Assembly: GCF_030177895.1 (NCBI RefSeq)
Contig: NZ_CP123448.1
Span: 930,001-994,000, forward strand
From: Kingella negevensis
Lineage (GTDB): Bacteria > Pseudomonadota > Gammaproteobacteria > Burkholderiales > Neisseriaceae
Direction of reading: 5' to 3'
DNA length: 64,000 nt
Shown here: positions 1-8,730 of the stretch, piece after piece
How the letters are laid out: each line of letters opens with the position of its first letter
Numbering within the stretch: the first letter of the stretch is position 1
The notes under the pieces: generated by a model
Database searches by the model: none
What the model was told of the DNA's origin: nothing
The model's input: only the letters and a program-made list of their open reading frames with translations
Made by a program: the position numbers and the translations under genes

Positions 1-176
1 GCCGCTGCTTTTGCTGCTTGCGGATCATTTGGGTGCTGCTGCGCGTGAACAATCGCTTTACCTGCCGCGTGTGGCACAGGCTTTGGACCATTTTCGGGCG
101 TAACCTGATAAGTGTTTACAAAGCCTTCCAACAATTGGGCTAACTCAGAAGAGGGATTTGAGTTTTGTTCTGACAT
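1..176 (-). CDS. pilU: Probable PilU N-terminus (partial, runs off window start)
   Basis: The reading frame starts at the ATG at 176 and stays open to the window edge, giving about 58 residues beginning MSEQNSNPSSELAQLLEGF. An excellent ribosome site (AAAGGAG) lies 7 bases upstream. The gene follows pilT on the same strand with a gap of only 28 bases, so the two are probably cotranscribed. In Neisseria the gene after pilT is the PilT paralogue pilU, whose N-terminus is longer than that of Pseudomonas PilU; that synteny is the main reason for the name. The visible part is hydrophilic, rich in Gln, Ala and Pro, and holds no ATPase motif, so the identity rests on position and not on homology I can see. 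It could also be an unrelated downstream gene. Confidence 0.5.
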   Translation of the reverse strand, partial: MSEQNSNPSSELAQLLEGFVNTYQVTPENGPKPVPHAAGKAIVHAQQHPNDPQAAKAA

Positions 177-204
177 GGCAACGCTCCTTTAAAAGAGAAA
201 ACGA

Positions 205-1251
205 TTAGTTAATCATATCTGGGTTTTGTGCTTTAGAACGTGCGTCCGCCAAAGAAACGATGTTGCGGCGCACCAAGTCTTGCAAACATTGGTCAAGCGT
301 TTGCATACCGTAGTTTTGACCTGTTTGAATGGTTGAGTTCATTTGCGCAATTTTGTTTTCACGAATCAAGTTACGAATCGCAGGCGTTGAAACCATGATT
401 TCATGCGCTGCCACACGGCCTTTGCCGTCTTTGGTTTTCAGCAGCGTTTGCGCGATTACGGCACGCAATGATTCTGACAACATTGAGCGCACCATTTCTT
501 TTTCGGCAGCTGGGAACACGTCGATAATACGGTCAATCGTTTTAGCGGCTGATGTGGTGTGCAAGGTACCGAACACCAAGTGACCTGTTTCGGCTGCAGT
601 CAATGCCAAGCCGATGGTTTCAGGGTCACGCATCTCGCCCACCAGAATAATATCTGGGTCTTCACGCAACGCTGATTTCAATGCGTTGGCAAAGCTGTGA
701 GTGTGTTCGTGCAATTCGCGTTGGTTTACCAAGCATTTTTTAGATTGGTGAACGAACTCAATTGGGTCTTCAATCGTCAAGATATGACCTGCGTGATTGT
801 CGTTCACATAGTCCATCATCGCCGCCAAAGTGGTTGATTTACCAGAACCTGTAGGGCCTGTTACCAACACCAAACCGCGTGGGTTATCAGCAATTTTTTG
901 GAAAATGCGCGGCGCTTTCAATTCTTCCAAAGTCAATACTTTGCTCGGAATGGTACGCAACACGGCTGCTGGGCCACGGTTAGTCGTAAACGCGTTCACA
1001 CGGAAACGCGCCACGTTTGGCAATTCAAACGAAAAGTCGGTTTCCAAGTTTTGTTGATAGTTTTTGCGTTGCAAGTCGTTCATGATTGAGCTAATCATGT
1101 TGCCAACATCTTCTGCGCTCATTTCTGGCAAGTTGATGCGGCGCACGTCGCCGTGGACGCGAATCATTGGAGGCAAACCTGCTGACAGGTGCAAGTCTGA
1201 TGCTTTGTTTTTCACGCCAAATGCGAGAAGGTCGGTAATTTGCATGCTCAT
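205..1251 (-). CDS. pilT: PilT, type IV pilus retraction ATPase
   Basis: This 348-residue protein is the hexameric cytoplasmic motor that depolymerises type IV pili. It powers twitching motility and the DNA uptake for which the many uptake sequences in this window serve. Visible motifs are Walker A GPTGSGKS at 132-139, the Walker B/Asp-box region REDPDIILVGEMRD near 196-209, the His-box GHLVFGTLHTT near 223-233, and the retraction-ATPase signature AIRNLIRE at 290-297. Length and sequence closely match Neisseria PilT. Two start codons are possible (MSMQITDLL or MQITDLL, two codons apart); Neisseria PilT begins at the second, so the first two residues are uncertain. The probable pilU start lies 28 bases downstream. 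Confidence 0.97.
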   Translation of the reverse strand: MSMQITDLLAFGVKNKASDLHLSAGLPPMIRVHGDVRRINLPEMSAEDVGNMISSIMNDLQRKNYQQNLETDFSFELPNVARFRVNAFTTNRGPAAVLRTIPSKVLTLEELKAPRIFQKIADNPRGLVLVTGPTGSGKSTTLAAMMDYVNDNHAGHILTIEDPIEFVHQSKKCLVNQRELHEHTHSFANALKSALREDPDIILVGEMRDPETIGLALTAAETGHLVFGTLHTTSAAKTIDRIIDVFPAAEKEMVRSMLSESLRAVIAQTLLKTKDGKGRVAAHEIMVSTPAIRNLIRENKIAQMNSTIQTGQNYGMQTLDQCLQDLVRRNIVSLADARSKAQNPDMIN

Positions 1252-1339
1252 TGGGGTAAACCTTTTATTTTTAAAATGTTGTTAAATAAACCAGTATTTT
1301 AATCAACTTTCAGGCTGCATGAAAGCGGTTTGCTTAAGA

Positions 1340-1372
1340 AAAACCCATGTTTCAAATAGAAACATGGGTTTT
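1340..1372. terminator. Bidirectional hairpin between pilT and ilvE
   Basis: A 14-bp perfect stem (AAAACCCATGTTTC and its complement) closes on a 5-base loop. It lies just downstream of ilvE on the minus strand and upstream of pilT. A full uptake-sequence palindrome, TTCAGGCTGCCTGAA, sits between the hairpin and ilvE at 1380-1394. It probably ends ilvE transcription before pilT. Confidence 0.75.
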
Positions 1373-1397
1373 GTTGCTTTTCAGGCTGCCTGAAAAA

Positions 1398-2327
1398 TTA
1401 ACCTACGTAAGTCAGCCAATGTTCATAATCCGCATTGCGACCTTCTACAATATCAAAGAATCGTTTTTGGATTTCAGTTGTCATTTCGCCGCGCTCGCCG
1501 ATACCGATTTGGCGATTGTCAATTTCACGGATTGGAGTAACTTCTGCCGCTGTGCCTGTGAAGAATACTTCGTCAGCAATATACAATTCATCTCGCGTAA
1601 TGCGTTTTTCTTGCACGTCCACGCCCATTTCACGCGCAATCATCATCACAGTTTTGCGTGTGATGCCATCCAAAGCCACGTCCAAAGCTGGTGTGTATAA
1701 CATGCCATCTTTCACGATAAAGATGTTTTCGCCAGAACCTTCAGTTACATAACCAGCCGCGTCCAACAAAATCGCTTCATCAAAACCGCCTTGTTTCGCT
1801 TCAGTATTTGCCATGATTGAGTTCATGTAGTTACCATTGGCTTTGGCTTTAATCATGGTTACATTTGGGTGATGGCGTGTGAAACTGCTGATTTTGCAGC
1901 GAATGCCTTTACGCATACCTTCTTCGCCCAAATAAGCACCCCAAGCCCATGCTGCCACAATCGCATTCACATCATCTTGTTGTGGCGCAACGCCCAATTT
2001 TGCAGAGCCATAAAACGCCATTGGGCGGACATAGCAAGATTTCAAATTATTGGTTTTCACAACGTCTAATTGCGCTTGGTTGAACGCTTCTTTGGTAAAT
2101 GGCAAGTGAATGCCCACAATTTTCGCAGAGCTGAAAAAGCGGTTTGTGTGGTCTTGCAAACGGAAAATCGCTGTGCCTTTTGGCGTTTCATACGCGCGTA
2201 CGCCTTCAAATACACCCATGCCGTAATGCAAAGTGTGGGTTAAAACGTGGGTTTTTGCTTCGCGCCATTCAACCATTTCGCCGTTATACCAAATTTTACC
2301 GTCGCGGTCGTCCATTGTGATTGCCAT
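1398..2327 (-). CDS. ilvE: Branched-chain amino acid aminotransferase
   Basis: This 309-residue enzyme is a fold-type IV PLP transaminase that interconverts leucine, isoleucine and valine with their 2-keto acids using glutamate and 2-oxoglutarate. Family features are the N-terminal IWYNGEMVEW and the HYGMGVFEGVRAY stretch (34-46), the PLP-lysine region KAKANGNYMNS (the lysine is probably K162), and EGSGENIFIV (196-205) for phosphate binding. Length equals that of E. coli IlvE. The gene stands alone on the minus strand, divergent from lapA, with a hairpin terminator 25 bases after its stop and a sigma70-like promoter upstream. The start ATG lies in good context for the family. Confidence 0.96.
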   Translation of the reverse strand: MAITMDDRDGKIWYNGEMVEWREAKTHVLTHTLHYGMGVFEGVRAYETPKGTAIFRLQDHTNRFFSSAKIVGIHLPFTKEAFNQAQLDVVKTNNLKSCYVRPMAFYGSAKLGVAPQQDDVNAIVAAWAWGAYLGEEGMRKGIRCKISSFTRHHPNVTMIKAKANGNYMNSIMANTEAKQGGFDEAILLDAAGYVTEGSGENIFIVKDGMLYTPALDVALDGITRKTVMMIAREMGVDVQEKRITRDELYIADEVFFTGTAAEVTPIREIDNRQIGIGERGEMTTEIQKRFFDIVEGRNADYEHWLTYVG

Positions 2328-2406
2328 GATTTGAGTCTTTCTTAATGTGTTGATTAGAGAATAATTTAGGCTTTTCAGGCAGTCTGAAAAGGAAATAAAG
2401 CGTTTG

Positions 2407-2434
2407 ATTATACACTTGCAAAACGATTAAACAA
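2407..2434 (-). promoter_or_regulatory. Probable sigma70 promoter of ilvE
   Basis: Read on the minus strand, TTGTTT is followed after 16 bases by a perfect TATAAT. The -10 box ends 80 bases upstream of the ilvE start codon. The divergent lapA lies on the other side. Confidence 0.5.
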
Positions 2435-2534
2435 GTATCAAAACAGCTTTAAATCGTTTAAACTTATACCTATTTGAACGCAGCCTGAAAAAATAATTTC
2501 AGGCTGCCAATCTTGTTTTTCAAAGGAAACAAAA

Positions 2535-2837
2535 ATGAAACTTTTTGCCAACATTATCAAATTCATCATTCTGATTATTTTCGTGATTTTCGCCTTAATC
2601 AACACCGACAAAGTCCCTTTTTCTTACCTGCCGTCTCAAAAAATTGACATTCCTTTGATTGTTGTTTTATTTGGCTTTTTCGTATTAGGCGCGATTGTCG
2701 GTGTATTTTCCATGTTTGGACGCTTGTTGCGCTTACGCAATCAAAACACCCGTTTGCGTAGCGAAGTGCAAAAATCCGCACGGTTAGCCACCCAAGACAT
2801 CGCCGCACCAGCCCCAGCGAAAACCGAAAGCAAATAA
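2535..2837 (+). CDS. lapA: LapA-domain inner membrane protein
   Basis: This 100-residue protein has two hydrophobic segments, at about 5-23 and 41-64, followed by a basic coiled-coil-like stretch (LLRLRNQNTRLRSEVQKSARL) and an Ala/Pro-rich tail. This is the DUF1049/LapA architecture. LapA works with LapB in controlling LpxC turnover and lipopolysaccharide assembly at the inner membrane. lapB begins two bases after the stop codon, so the two are translationally coupled, as in enterobacteria. A ribosome site (AAAGGAAAC) precedes the ATG. An inverted pair of uptake sequences lies about 30 bases upstream. Confidence 0.9.
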   Translation: MKLFANIIKFIILIIFVIFALINTDKVPFSYLPSQKIDIPLIVVLFGFFVLGAIVGVFSMFGRLLRLRNQNTRLRSEVQKSARLATQDIAAPAPAKTESK

Positions 2838-2839
2838 TC

Positions 2840-4012
2840 ATGGATAGTACAGAAATTTGGTGGCTAATTATCCCCATTATCCTACTGCCAGTTTTTTTTG
2901 CTATGGGTTGGTTTGCCGCGCGTGTGGACATGAAAACCGTGCTGAAACACGCTAAAAAAGTGCCAGCTGGTTTCTATGTGAGTTTGGACGCGCTGGTGGA
3001 CAAAAACACAGGCAAAGCCGTTCACAATCTCACGGAAGTGATTGACCAACAACAAGGTTCTTACGATTTGAGCCTCACGCTGGGCAAACTCTACCGCCAA
3101 CGCGGCGAAAACGACAAAGCGATTGCCATGCACAAAGCCCTGTTGGATTCGCCCGATACAGTCGGCGAAAAACGTGAACGCGTGTTGTATGAACTGGGCT
3201 TGAACTATCAAAGCGCAGGTTTGGTGGACAGAGCGGAACACATTTTCCTTGAGTTGCAAGACGGCAATATGAATAAGCAAGCGCGACAAGTGTTGCTGAA
3301 CATTTACGAACAGGACCGCGACTGGGAAAAAGCCGTAAACGAAGCGCAACAACTGGCGCACAATGAACAAACCTATCAATTTGAAATTGCACAGTTTTAT
3401 TGCGAAATAGCACAAACCGCGTTATTCAAAAGCGATTTTCAGGCTGCGCGTGAACACATTGCCGCAGCGTTAGACGCAAACAAAAAATGCACTCGTGCCA
3501 ATATGATTTTGGGCGACATTGAGCAAAAACAAGGCAATTTTCAGGCTGCAATTGATGCGTATTCAGCGATTGAAAAGCAAAATCACGCTTATTTGAGCAT
3601 GATTGGCGAGCGTTTATACGATGCTTACGATGCGCTGGGCAAACCGCAAGACGGCTTGAACGTATTGATTGGTTACATGAAAACCTTTCCAGAGCTGGAT
3701 TTGGTGCAAGTGATTTACGATAAATCGCTGCTGCTGAACGGCGAAGAAAAAGCCAATCAAATAGCGATTGACTTAATCCGCGCGAAACCTGATTTGAACG
3801 GCATGTATCGCTTACTTGGGTTTCAGATGGCGGATTTGAATCCGCAATGGAAAGCAGATGCAGACATGATGCGTAGTGTGATTGGTCGTCAGTTGCAAAA
3901 AGCTGTGATGTATCGCTGCCGAAATTGCCATTTTAAATCACAGGTTTACTTCTGGCATTGCCCTGCTTGCAATAAGTGGGAAACCTTTACACCAAATAAA
4001 ATTGAAGTCTAA
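2840..4012 (+). CDS. lapB: LapB, lipopolysaccharide assembly TPR protein
   Basis: The 390-residue protein has one N-terminal membrane anchor (about 6-24, WWLIIPIILLPVFFAMGWFAA), a long array of TPR helices, and a C-terminal rubredoxin-like zinc knuckle with two CxxC pairs (CRNC near 354 and CPAC near 371). This is the full LapB/YciM architecture. In E. coli LapB binds LpxC and steers it to FtsH, matching lipid A synthesis to demand. It overlaps no other gene, follows lapA by two bases, and is closed by an uptake-sequence hairpin terminator right after the stop. Confidence 0.95.
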   Translation: MDSTEIWWLIIPIILLPVFFAMGWFAARVDMKTVLKHAKKVPAGFYVSLDALVDKNTGKAVHNLTEVIDQQQGSYDLSLTLGKLYRQRGENDKAIAMHKALLDSPDTVGEKRERVLYELGLNYQSAGLVDRAEHIFLELQDGNMNKQARQVLLNIYEQDRDWEKAVNEAQQLAHNEQTYQFEIAQFYCEIAQTALFKSDFQAAREHIAAALDANKKCTRANMILGDIEQKQGNFQAAIDAYSAIEKQNHAYLSMIGERLYDAYDALGKPQDGLNVLIGYMKTFPELDLVQVIYDKSLLLNGEEKANQIAIDLIRAKPDLNGMYRLLGFQMADLNPQWKADADMMRSVIGRQLQKAVMYRCRNCHFKSQVYFWHCPACNKWETFTPNKIEV

Positions 4013-4048
4013 AAAAGCAGCCTGAAAACTTTTTCAGGCTGCTTTTTT
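4011..4048 (+). terminator. Uptake-sequence hairpin terminator after lapB
   Basis: An inverted pair of GCAGCCTGAAAA sequences flanked by A-run and T-run forms a stem of about 16 bp with a tiny loop, directly after the lapB stop. Confidence 0.85.
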
Positions 4049-4158
4049 GATTTAGAACAAATATTTCCTACTTATCAAAATTTAACAGTAGCTTTTACAC
4101 ATGTTAAAAAAGATAATACGCCCTCAAATTTTATCAACTCACTTTTTGGAGAAACACT

Positions 4159-5511
4159 ATGCTATCCCTACTCGCTTCCAAACCTGGCAAGCCAGTCCCT
4201 GATGCAGAAGTCCTCGACCGTTACAATCGGTTGCGTTGGCAAGCATTATTTGGCATTTTCATCGGTTACGCCGCTTACTATATTCTGCGTAACAATTTCT
4301 TGCTTTCATCACCCGATTTGATTCGTGATTTCGGTTTCACGAAAAAAGACATCGGCTTTGTATCCGCAACCATGTTGATTATTTACGGTGTCAGCAAAGG
4401 TTTTATGTCTGCATTAGCAGATAAATCCAATCCAAAATACTTTATGATTTTTGGCTTGGTGATGTCCGCTTTAGTCAATCTGATGATGGGTTTCACCACT
4501 TCATTCTGGATTTTCTTTTTCTTGTGCATGCTCAACGGTATTTTTCAAGGCATGGGCGCAGGTCCTGCTTATGTTGTGCTAGCAAGCTGGTTCCCACGCA
4601 AAACACGCGGCACAACCACAGCCGTGTTTAACATTTCACACAACGTAGGCGGCGGTTTGGTTGCACCGATTGCAGGTGCTTCTGTGGCTTGGTTGGGCGA
4701 AACGCACTGGCAATCAGCTCACTTCATCGTGCCAGCCGTGCTTGCTTCTATTGTGGCGACCATTTTCTTCATCTTCGGCGCAGGCAGAACATACAACGAA
4801 GGTTTGCCGCCAATGAACCAAATCTTGAACAACGCCGATGAAGAATTGATTGCCACCAAAGAAGAAAACGTGAACTTAAGCACATGGGAAATCTTCCGCG
4901 ATTACATTTTAAAAGACATGAACGTTTGGTTCGTTTCGTTTATTGACGTGTTCACCTATATGATTCGCTTTGGTGTGCTGACTTGGTTGCCATTGTATCT
5001 TTTGGAAACCAAAGGCTTTTCTAAAAAAGACATGCACGTGGCATTTGCGATTTTTGAATGGGCAGCGATTCCGTCCACTTTATTGGCAGGCTGGGTAACA
5101 GACACCTATTTCAAAGGCAAACGCATGCCATTGTCTATCATCACACTGGTTGGAGTGGGCGCATCTATCTTCTTGTATCGCAATGGTAACGATTTGGTTA
5201 CGGTTACGATTGGCGCAGGCTTCGTTGGCTGCTTGATTTACGTGCCGATGTTCCTGTCTTCATTGCAAACAATTGAGCTAGTGCCTTCATTTGCGGCTGG
5301 CTCTGCAACAGGTTTGCGCGGCTTGTTGAGCTACGTTTTGGGTAGCGCAGGCGGCACCGCTCTGTTCGGTATCTTGGCAGAAAAATTCGGCTGGGACGCT
5401 GGTTTCTATCTATTGCTGTTTGCCGTTGCAGGCTGCATTTTCTGCTGCGCGATGGTTCACCGTGGCGTATTGAAATTGGAAGCGAAGAAAGCTACTGCAC
5501 AAAAAGCGTAA
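4159..5511 (+). CDS. pgtP: OPA-family phosphoglycerate/organophosphate transporter (PgtP-like)
   Basis: This 450-residue, 12-helix major facilitator belongs to the organophosphate:phosphate antiporter family (GlpT, UhpT, PgtP). Stretches such as GYAAYYILRNNF (35-46), FQGMGAGP, FNISHNVGGGLVAPI and FEWAAIPSTLLAGW match the Salmonella phosphoglycerate transporter PgtP more closely than GlpT or UhpT as I remember them. The likely substrates are phosphoglycerates or phosphoenolpyruvate taken up in exchange for phosphate, but the true substrate cannot be read from sequence. No pgtABC sensor-regulator genes are next to it. The ATG follows GGAG by about 8 bases. A bidirectional terminator separates it from the convergent parA. 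Confidence 0.82.
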   Translation: MLSLLASKPGKPVPDAEVLDRYNRLRWQALFGIFIGYAAYYILRNNFLLSSPDLIRDFGFTKKDIGFVSATMLIIYGVSKGFMSALADKSNPKYFMIFGLVMSALVNLMMGFTTSFWIFFFLCMLNGIFQGMGAGPAYVVLASWFPRKTRGTTTAVFNISHNVGGGLVAPIAGASVAWLGETHWQSAHFIVPAVLASIVATIFFIFGAGRTYNEGLPPMNQILNNADEELIATKEENVNLSTWEIFRDYILKDMNVWFVSFIDVFTYMIRFGVLTWLPLYLLETKGFSKKDMHVAFAIFEWAAIPSTLLAGWVTDTYFKGKRMPLSIITLVGVGASIFLYRNGNDLVTVTIGAGFVGCLIYVPMFLSSLQTIELVPSFAAGSATGLRGLLSYVLGSAGGTALFGILAEKFGWDAGFYLLLFAVAGCIFCCAMVHRGVLKLEAKKATAQKA

Positions 5512-5521
5512 TCCTTACAAT

Positions 5522-5558
5522 AAAAAGCAGCCTGAAAACTTTTTCAGGCTGCTTTTTT
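5522..5558. terminator. Bidirectional uptake-sequence terminator between pgtP and parA
   Basis: Inverted GCAGCCTGAAAA copies with A-run before and T-run after form a long stem that can terminate both convergent genes. Confidence 0.85.
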
Positions 5559-5564
5559 TATTGT

Positions 5565-6329
5565 TTACGCACGCGCCAACACTTCATCTGCCAAACTCAA
5601 ATAAGCCAAAGTTCCCTTGGCTTTCGCATCATAAGCCAACGCTGGCAAACCATGGCTTGGGGCTTCTGCCAAACGCACATTGCGCGGAATCACCGTCTCA
5701 AAAACTTTGCCTGAAAAATACTGTTGCAACTGCGCACTCACTTCTTGCGCCAAACGATTTTGGTTGTTAAACAACGTGCGCACAATGCCAAAAATATCCA
5801 ATTTTGGGTTAATCGCCGTGCGGATTTTGCGGACAGTCGCTACTAAATCGCTAATGCCTTCCAGAGCATAATATTCGCACACCATCGGCACTAACACGCC
5901 CTGCGCGGCAACCAAGCCGTTTAAGGTCAGCAAAGTCAGCGTGGGCGGGCAGTCAATCAGCACAAAATCGTAATCCTCTTCCACCAACACCAGCGCGTTT
6001 TTCAAGCGCATTTCTCGTGCGATTTCTTGCACCAGCTCTACTTCTGCGCCTGCCAATTCACGGTTCGCCGCCAATAAATCGTATTGTCCTGCATCGCTTT
6101 TTACACGCGCAGCCTGAATATCGGTGTCGCCTAACAAAACGTGATACACGCCCTGTTCTATTGTGGTTTTGTCCACGCCGCTGCCTGTGGTGGCGTTGCC
6201 TTGTGGGTCTAAATCAATCAACAAAACGCGTTTGCCTTTTGCTGCTAAACTTGCCGCTAAATTTACCGCCGTGGTGGTTTTGCCTACGCCGCCTTTTTGG
6301 TTGGCAATCGCTAAAATTTTTGCACTCAT
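5565..6329 (-). CDS. parA: ParA/Soj chromosome-partitioning ATPase
   Basis: The 254-residue protein is a deviant Walker ATPase with KGGVGKTT at 12-19, a DLDPQGNATTG stretch near 39-49, and DFVLIDCPPTLTLLTLNGL (Walker B region) near 121-139. ParA binds DNA non-specifically and moves ParB-parS complexes during chromosome segregation. It overlaps rsmG by four bases (ATGA), the usual arrangement in the rsmG-parA-parB origin-proximal cluster, but parB is not next to it here: a convergent transporter gene follows. Its length is typical for the chromosomal type with no N-terminal regulatory domain. Confidence 0.95.
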   Translation of the reverse strand: MSAKILAIANQKGGVGKTTTAVNLAASLAAKGKRVLLIDLDPQGNATTGSGVDKTTIEQGVYHVLLGDTDIQAARVKSDAGQYDLLAANRELAGAEVELVQEIAREMRLKNALVLVEEDYDFVLIDCPPTLTLLTLNGLVAAQGVLVPMVCEYYALEGISDLVATVRKIRTAINPKLDIFGIVRTLFNNQNRLAQEVSAQLQQYFSGKVFETVIPRNVRLAEAPSHGLPALAYDAKAKGTLAYLSLADEVLARA

Positions 6330-6967
6330 TTTGTTTCCTCGTGTTTCGGTCTCAACAGCACCATGTGGCGTTCTGCGTCCAAAGTCGGCACGGTAAGCGA
6401 ATCAATTTGATACGCTTCCACATTTTCAGGCAGCCTGAATAATTCTTCGTTGGGATACACGCCTTTCATTGCAACCCAATGTCCGTTCTCGTTGAGTAAG
6501 TGGCGCGTGAGTTGCACGAAATTGCACAATTCAGCAAAGGCGCGGCTGGTTACGATGTCGGCGCGTTTGTCCAAAATATTTTCTACTCGACTGCTGCTCA
6601 CGGATAGATTTTTCAACCCTAATTCAATCGCGGCTTGTTGCAGAAACGTGGTTTTCTTGCTGTTAGAATCAATCAGCGTAATCTGTAAATCTGGGCGACA
6701 AATAGCGGTGGGAATACCTGGCATGCCACCACCTGAACCCACGTCAATCATGGTTTGCGCGTGTTCCGCGTAGGGCAGCAGCGTTAAGCTGTCCAAAATA
6801 TGGAGGCTAACCATTTTGCTGTCATCGCGCAGGGCGGTGAGATTGTAGGTTTTGTTCCATTTTTTGAGCAGCTCGAGATAGTGAAGTAATTTTTGTTGTT
6901 GGGCGTCGTCAATCGATAAATTCATGGCGGCAATGCCGTTGGCAAGCTCGGAAGCAAAGTGGTTCAT
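6326..6967 (-). CDS. rsmG: 16S rRNA (guanine-527-N7)-methyltransferase RsmG
   Basis: The 213-residue GidB-family enzyme methylates N7 of G527 in 16S rRNA using SAM. The SAM-binding loop IDVGSGGGMPGIP (about 74-86) and the N-terminal segment KKWNKTYNLTALRD (35-48) are diagnostic. Loss of this gene gives low-level streptomycin resistance in several bacteria. It begins the rsmG-parA operon; its TGA overlaps the parA ATG. Upstream lies an uptake-sequence hairpin that isolates it from the next minus-strand gene. Confidence 0.96.
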   Translation of the reverse strand: MNHFASELANGIAAMNLSIDDAQQQKLLHYLELLKKWNKTYNLTALRDDSKMVSLHILDSLTLLPYAEHAQTMIDVGSGGGMPGIPTAICRPDLQITLIDSNSKKTTFLQQAAIELGLKNLSVSSSRVENILDKRADIVTSRAFAELCNFVQLTRHLLNENGHWVAMKGVYPNEELFRLPENVEAYQIDSLTVPTLDAERHMVLLRPKHEETK

Positions 6968-7026
6968 AGTGATTTTTTGTAATGATTAAAAATGGGCGGA
7001 TTATAACATTTACAAGTTGCAGCCTG

Positions 7027-7060
7027 AAAAAAAGCAGCCTGAATTTCAGGCTGCTTTTTA
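7027..7060 (-). terminator. Uptake-sequence hairpin after the 7062 gene
   Basis: Paired GCAGCCTGAA and TTCAGGCTGC copies with flanking A and T runs sit two bases past the stop of the 119-residue gene. On the minus strand the stem is followed by a run of T. Confidence 0.75.
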
Positions 7061-7061
7061 G

Positions 7062-7421
7062 TTATGCAAAAAACACGGGCGCACCGCGATAACAAATTTC
7101 TCGCCCACGCAAATTAGTGGCAATCATGCTTTCTTGTAACACTTTATATTCGATTGCGCTGAGTCCACCTTGCAATTCTTCGCGTACATCTAAACGCACG
7201 ATTGTTGCCAATAATTTGCCTGTGATTTGGTTAAACGGTGTGTAATACCCTTTTGCAGCTGCTTGTTCCAATACTGCTTTTAACGCAGCCACAAACGCGT
7301 TGAAATCGGAAACAATTAGGCGATTATTGCTGAACGTGGCTGAAAATTGGATAGGCTCGGCGTTTTCTTGTTCATCTGTTGTGACAATAATTTGATTAAA
7401 GCGAATATCAAGTGTGAGCAT
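7062..7421 (-). CDS. Hypothetical protein, 119 residues
   Basis: I do not recognise a family. The protein is soluble, with no signal peptide or membrane helix. Its start, MLTLDIRFNQIIVTTDEQE, suggests an N-terminal beta-sheet, and the middle is helical (NAFVAALKAVLEQAAAKG). Codon usage and base composition are like the neighbouring core genes, and it has a plausible ribosome site (AAGGAATTGTT). It lies between rsmG and an alpha/beta hydrolase on the same strand, with terminators on the rsmG side, so it may be cotranscribed with the hydrolase upstream. It is probably a real gene with conservation limited to close relatives. Confidence 0.65.
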   Translation of the reverse strand: MLTLDIRFNQIIVTTDEQENAEPIQFSATFSNNRLIVSDFNAFVAALKAVLEQAAAKGYYTPFNQITGKLLATIVRLDVREELQGGLSAIEYKVLQESMIATNLRGREICYRGAPVFFA

Positions 7422-7475
7422 AACAATTCCTTAAAGGTGAATAAAAAGAAATTTCAGGCAGCCTGAAAAGTGTAT

Positions 7476-8105
7476 TTACAACATTGGTGGAACAAAGCGG
7501 TTAATCGTATCGCGTAGGTGAATTAGTTTGCCATGAAAGAAGTGTGAGCTTTCGGGGATAACAACCACAGGCATATTTTGTTCTGCTGCCCATTTCAATG
7601 GTCGCGCCAATTCCACTACTTCATCATCTGCACCGTGAATCATCAAGGTTTTATTGATATTGGGTACATGAGGGGCGGGTACTTCATAAAAACCTACTGC
7701 TGCACCAATAAGCAATAACACATCAGGTTCGCGCTGCTGCGCTGCAAATGTGGAAACATAACCGCCAAATGAGAAACCTGACAGAATGAATTTAGGGGCG
7801 TTAGGATGTTGAGCGCGTGCAAAGTCAATCACGCGTACTAAATCTTCACTTTCGCCTTTGCCATAATCATGTACGCCTTCGCTGTTTCCTGTTCCGCGTG
7901 AGTTGGGGAGATAGCAATGAAAGCCCATTGTGGTTAAGCATTTTGCTGCGGTTTGAATCACCTTATTAGTGAATGTGCCGCCTTGAGTGGGGTTTGGGTG
8001 GTGAATCACGGCAACCCCTTGTTCTACGCCTTTCGCAGGTAAATAAATGGTTTCTAATTTGCCAACTTCGCCTTGAATGTGGATTAATGCTTGTTGATTG
8101 TTCAT
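7476..8105 (-). CDS. Alpha/beta hydrolase (dienelactone hydrolase-like)
   Basis: The 209-residue protein has the full alpha/beta hydrolase set: nucleophile elbow GFSFGG (near 115-120), the acid in HGADDEVVEL, and the catalytic histidine in SSHFFHGKL. The N-terminal HHPNPTQGGTFTNKVIQTAAKCL stretch resembles the bacterial family of small cytosolic serine hydrolases related to dienelactone hydrolase; the substrate is unknown. The oxyanion strand reads VAVIHHPNP. No signal peptide is visible, so it should be cytoplasmic. An IS1016 remnant begins 25 bases upstream of its start codon, so its native promoter may have been displaced. Confidence 0.85.
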   Translation of the reverse strand: MNNQQALIHIQGEVGKLETIYLPAKGVEQGVAVIHHPNPTQGGTFTNKVIQTAAKCLTTMGFHCYLPNSRGTGNSEGVHDYGKGESEDLVRVIDFARAQHPNAPKFILSGFSFGGYVSTFAAQQREPDVLLLIGAAVGFYEVPAPHVPNINKTLMIHGADDEVVELARPLKWAAEQNMPVVVIPESSHFFHGKLIHLRDTINRFVPPML

Positions 8106-8129
8106 GTTGATATTCTTTGAATTTTAAAA

Positions 8130-8730
8130 GGGGCTGTCCTAGATAACTAGAATAAACTCGATTTTACTAATGGTTTTAAAATGGAAATTTTAACTTTTAT
8201 CTCACTGTTGTTAAAACGCCATTCGCACTCCTTAAATACAGCTCAAAATGCTCTTTGGGAATGCCGTTAAACTTGCGTAAATGACGTTTTGCTTGGTTCC
8301 AAAAGTTCTCAATTCCATTGATATGGTTTTGTCGTTCAGCAAAATGTGTACTGTGATTGATACGAAAACGAAGTTTCAGCGAAGCTAAAATGGCTTTATC
8401 ACTCACATCTAATACATCACAGCTACGATAACAATCCGTATAAACAATGCTGTCAGGTTTCACTTGTTCACGGATTATAGGTAATAAAGTAGCGGTTTGA
8501 GTGTTCGGTACAGTAACCGTATAAACCTTACCATTTCGCTTCAAAAGCCCGAATACAGCGACTTTGCCAGCTGAACCACGACCGTGCTTGCCTTTACGTT
8601 GTCCACCGAAATAACTTTCATCTGCTTCTACTTTGCCATCAAACATTTCTCAATGTGGACTGTTTTGATAGATAAGTAATCGTAAACGATGAAAATAATA
8701 GGCTGCGGTATTTTTATTGACACCTACTAA
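8130..8730 (-). mobile_element. IS1016 (IS1595 family) remnant, 5' end lost
   Basis: The end GGGGCTGTCCTAGATAACTAG at 8130-8150 is the IS1016-type terminus; the same end recurs at 17290 and, in opposite orientation, at 35622. The transposase reads on the minus strand up to about 8730, where another IS (GAATCTGTATTCACAAA) has cut off the 5' part. The element cannot move by itself. Confidence 0.85.
8197..8730 (-). pseudogene. IS1016-type transposase with internal stop and missing N-terminus
   Basis: The downstream 149 codons encode the catalytic part of an IS1595/IS1016 DDE transposase, with VEADESYFGG, YTDCYRSCDV and the HINGIENFWNQAKRHL end. The same frame continues upstream to about 8730 through AAYYFHRLRLLIYQNSPH, but a TGA interrupts it at 8650-8652. 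In the related fragment at 35.4 kb this codon is TTA (leucine), so a nonsense mutation in this copy is clear. The first third of the gene is missing because an IS5-family element lies directly against it. Confidence 0.85.
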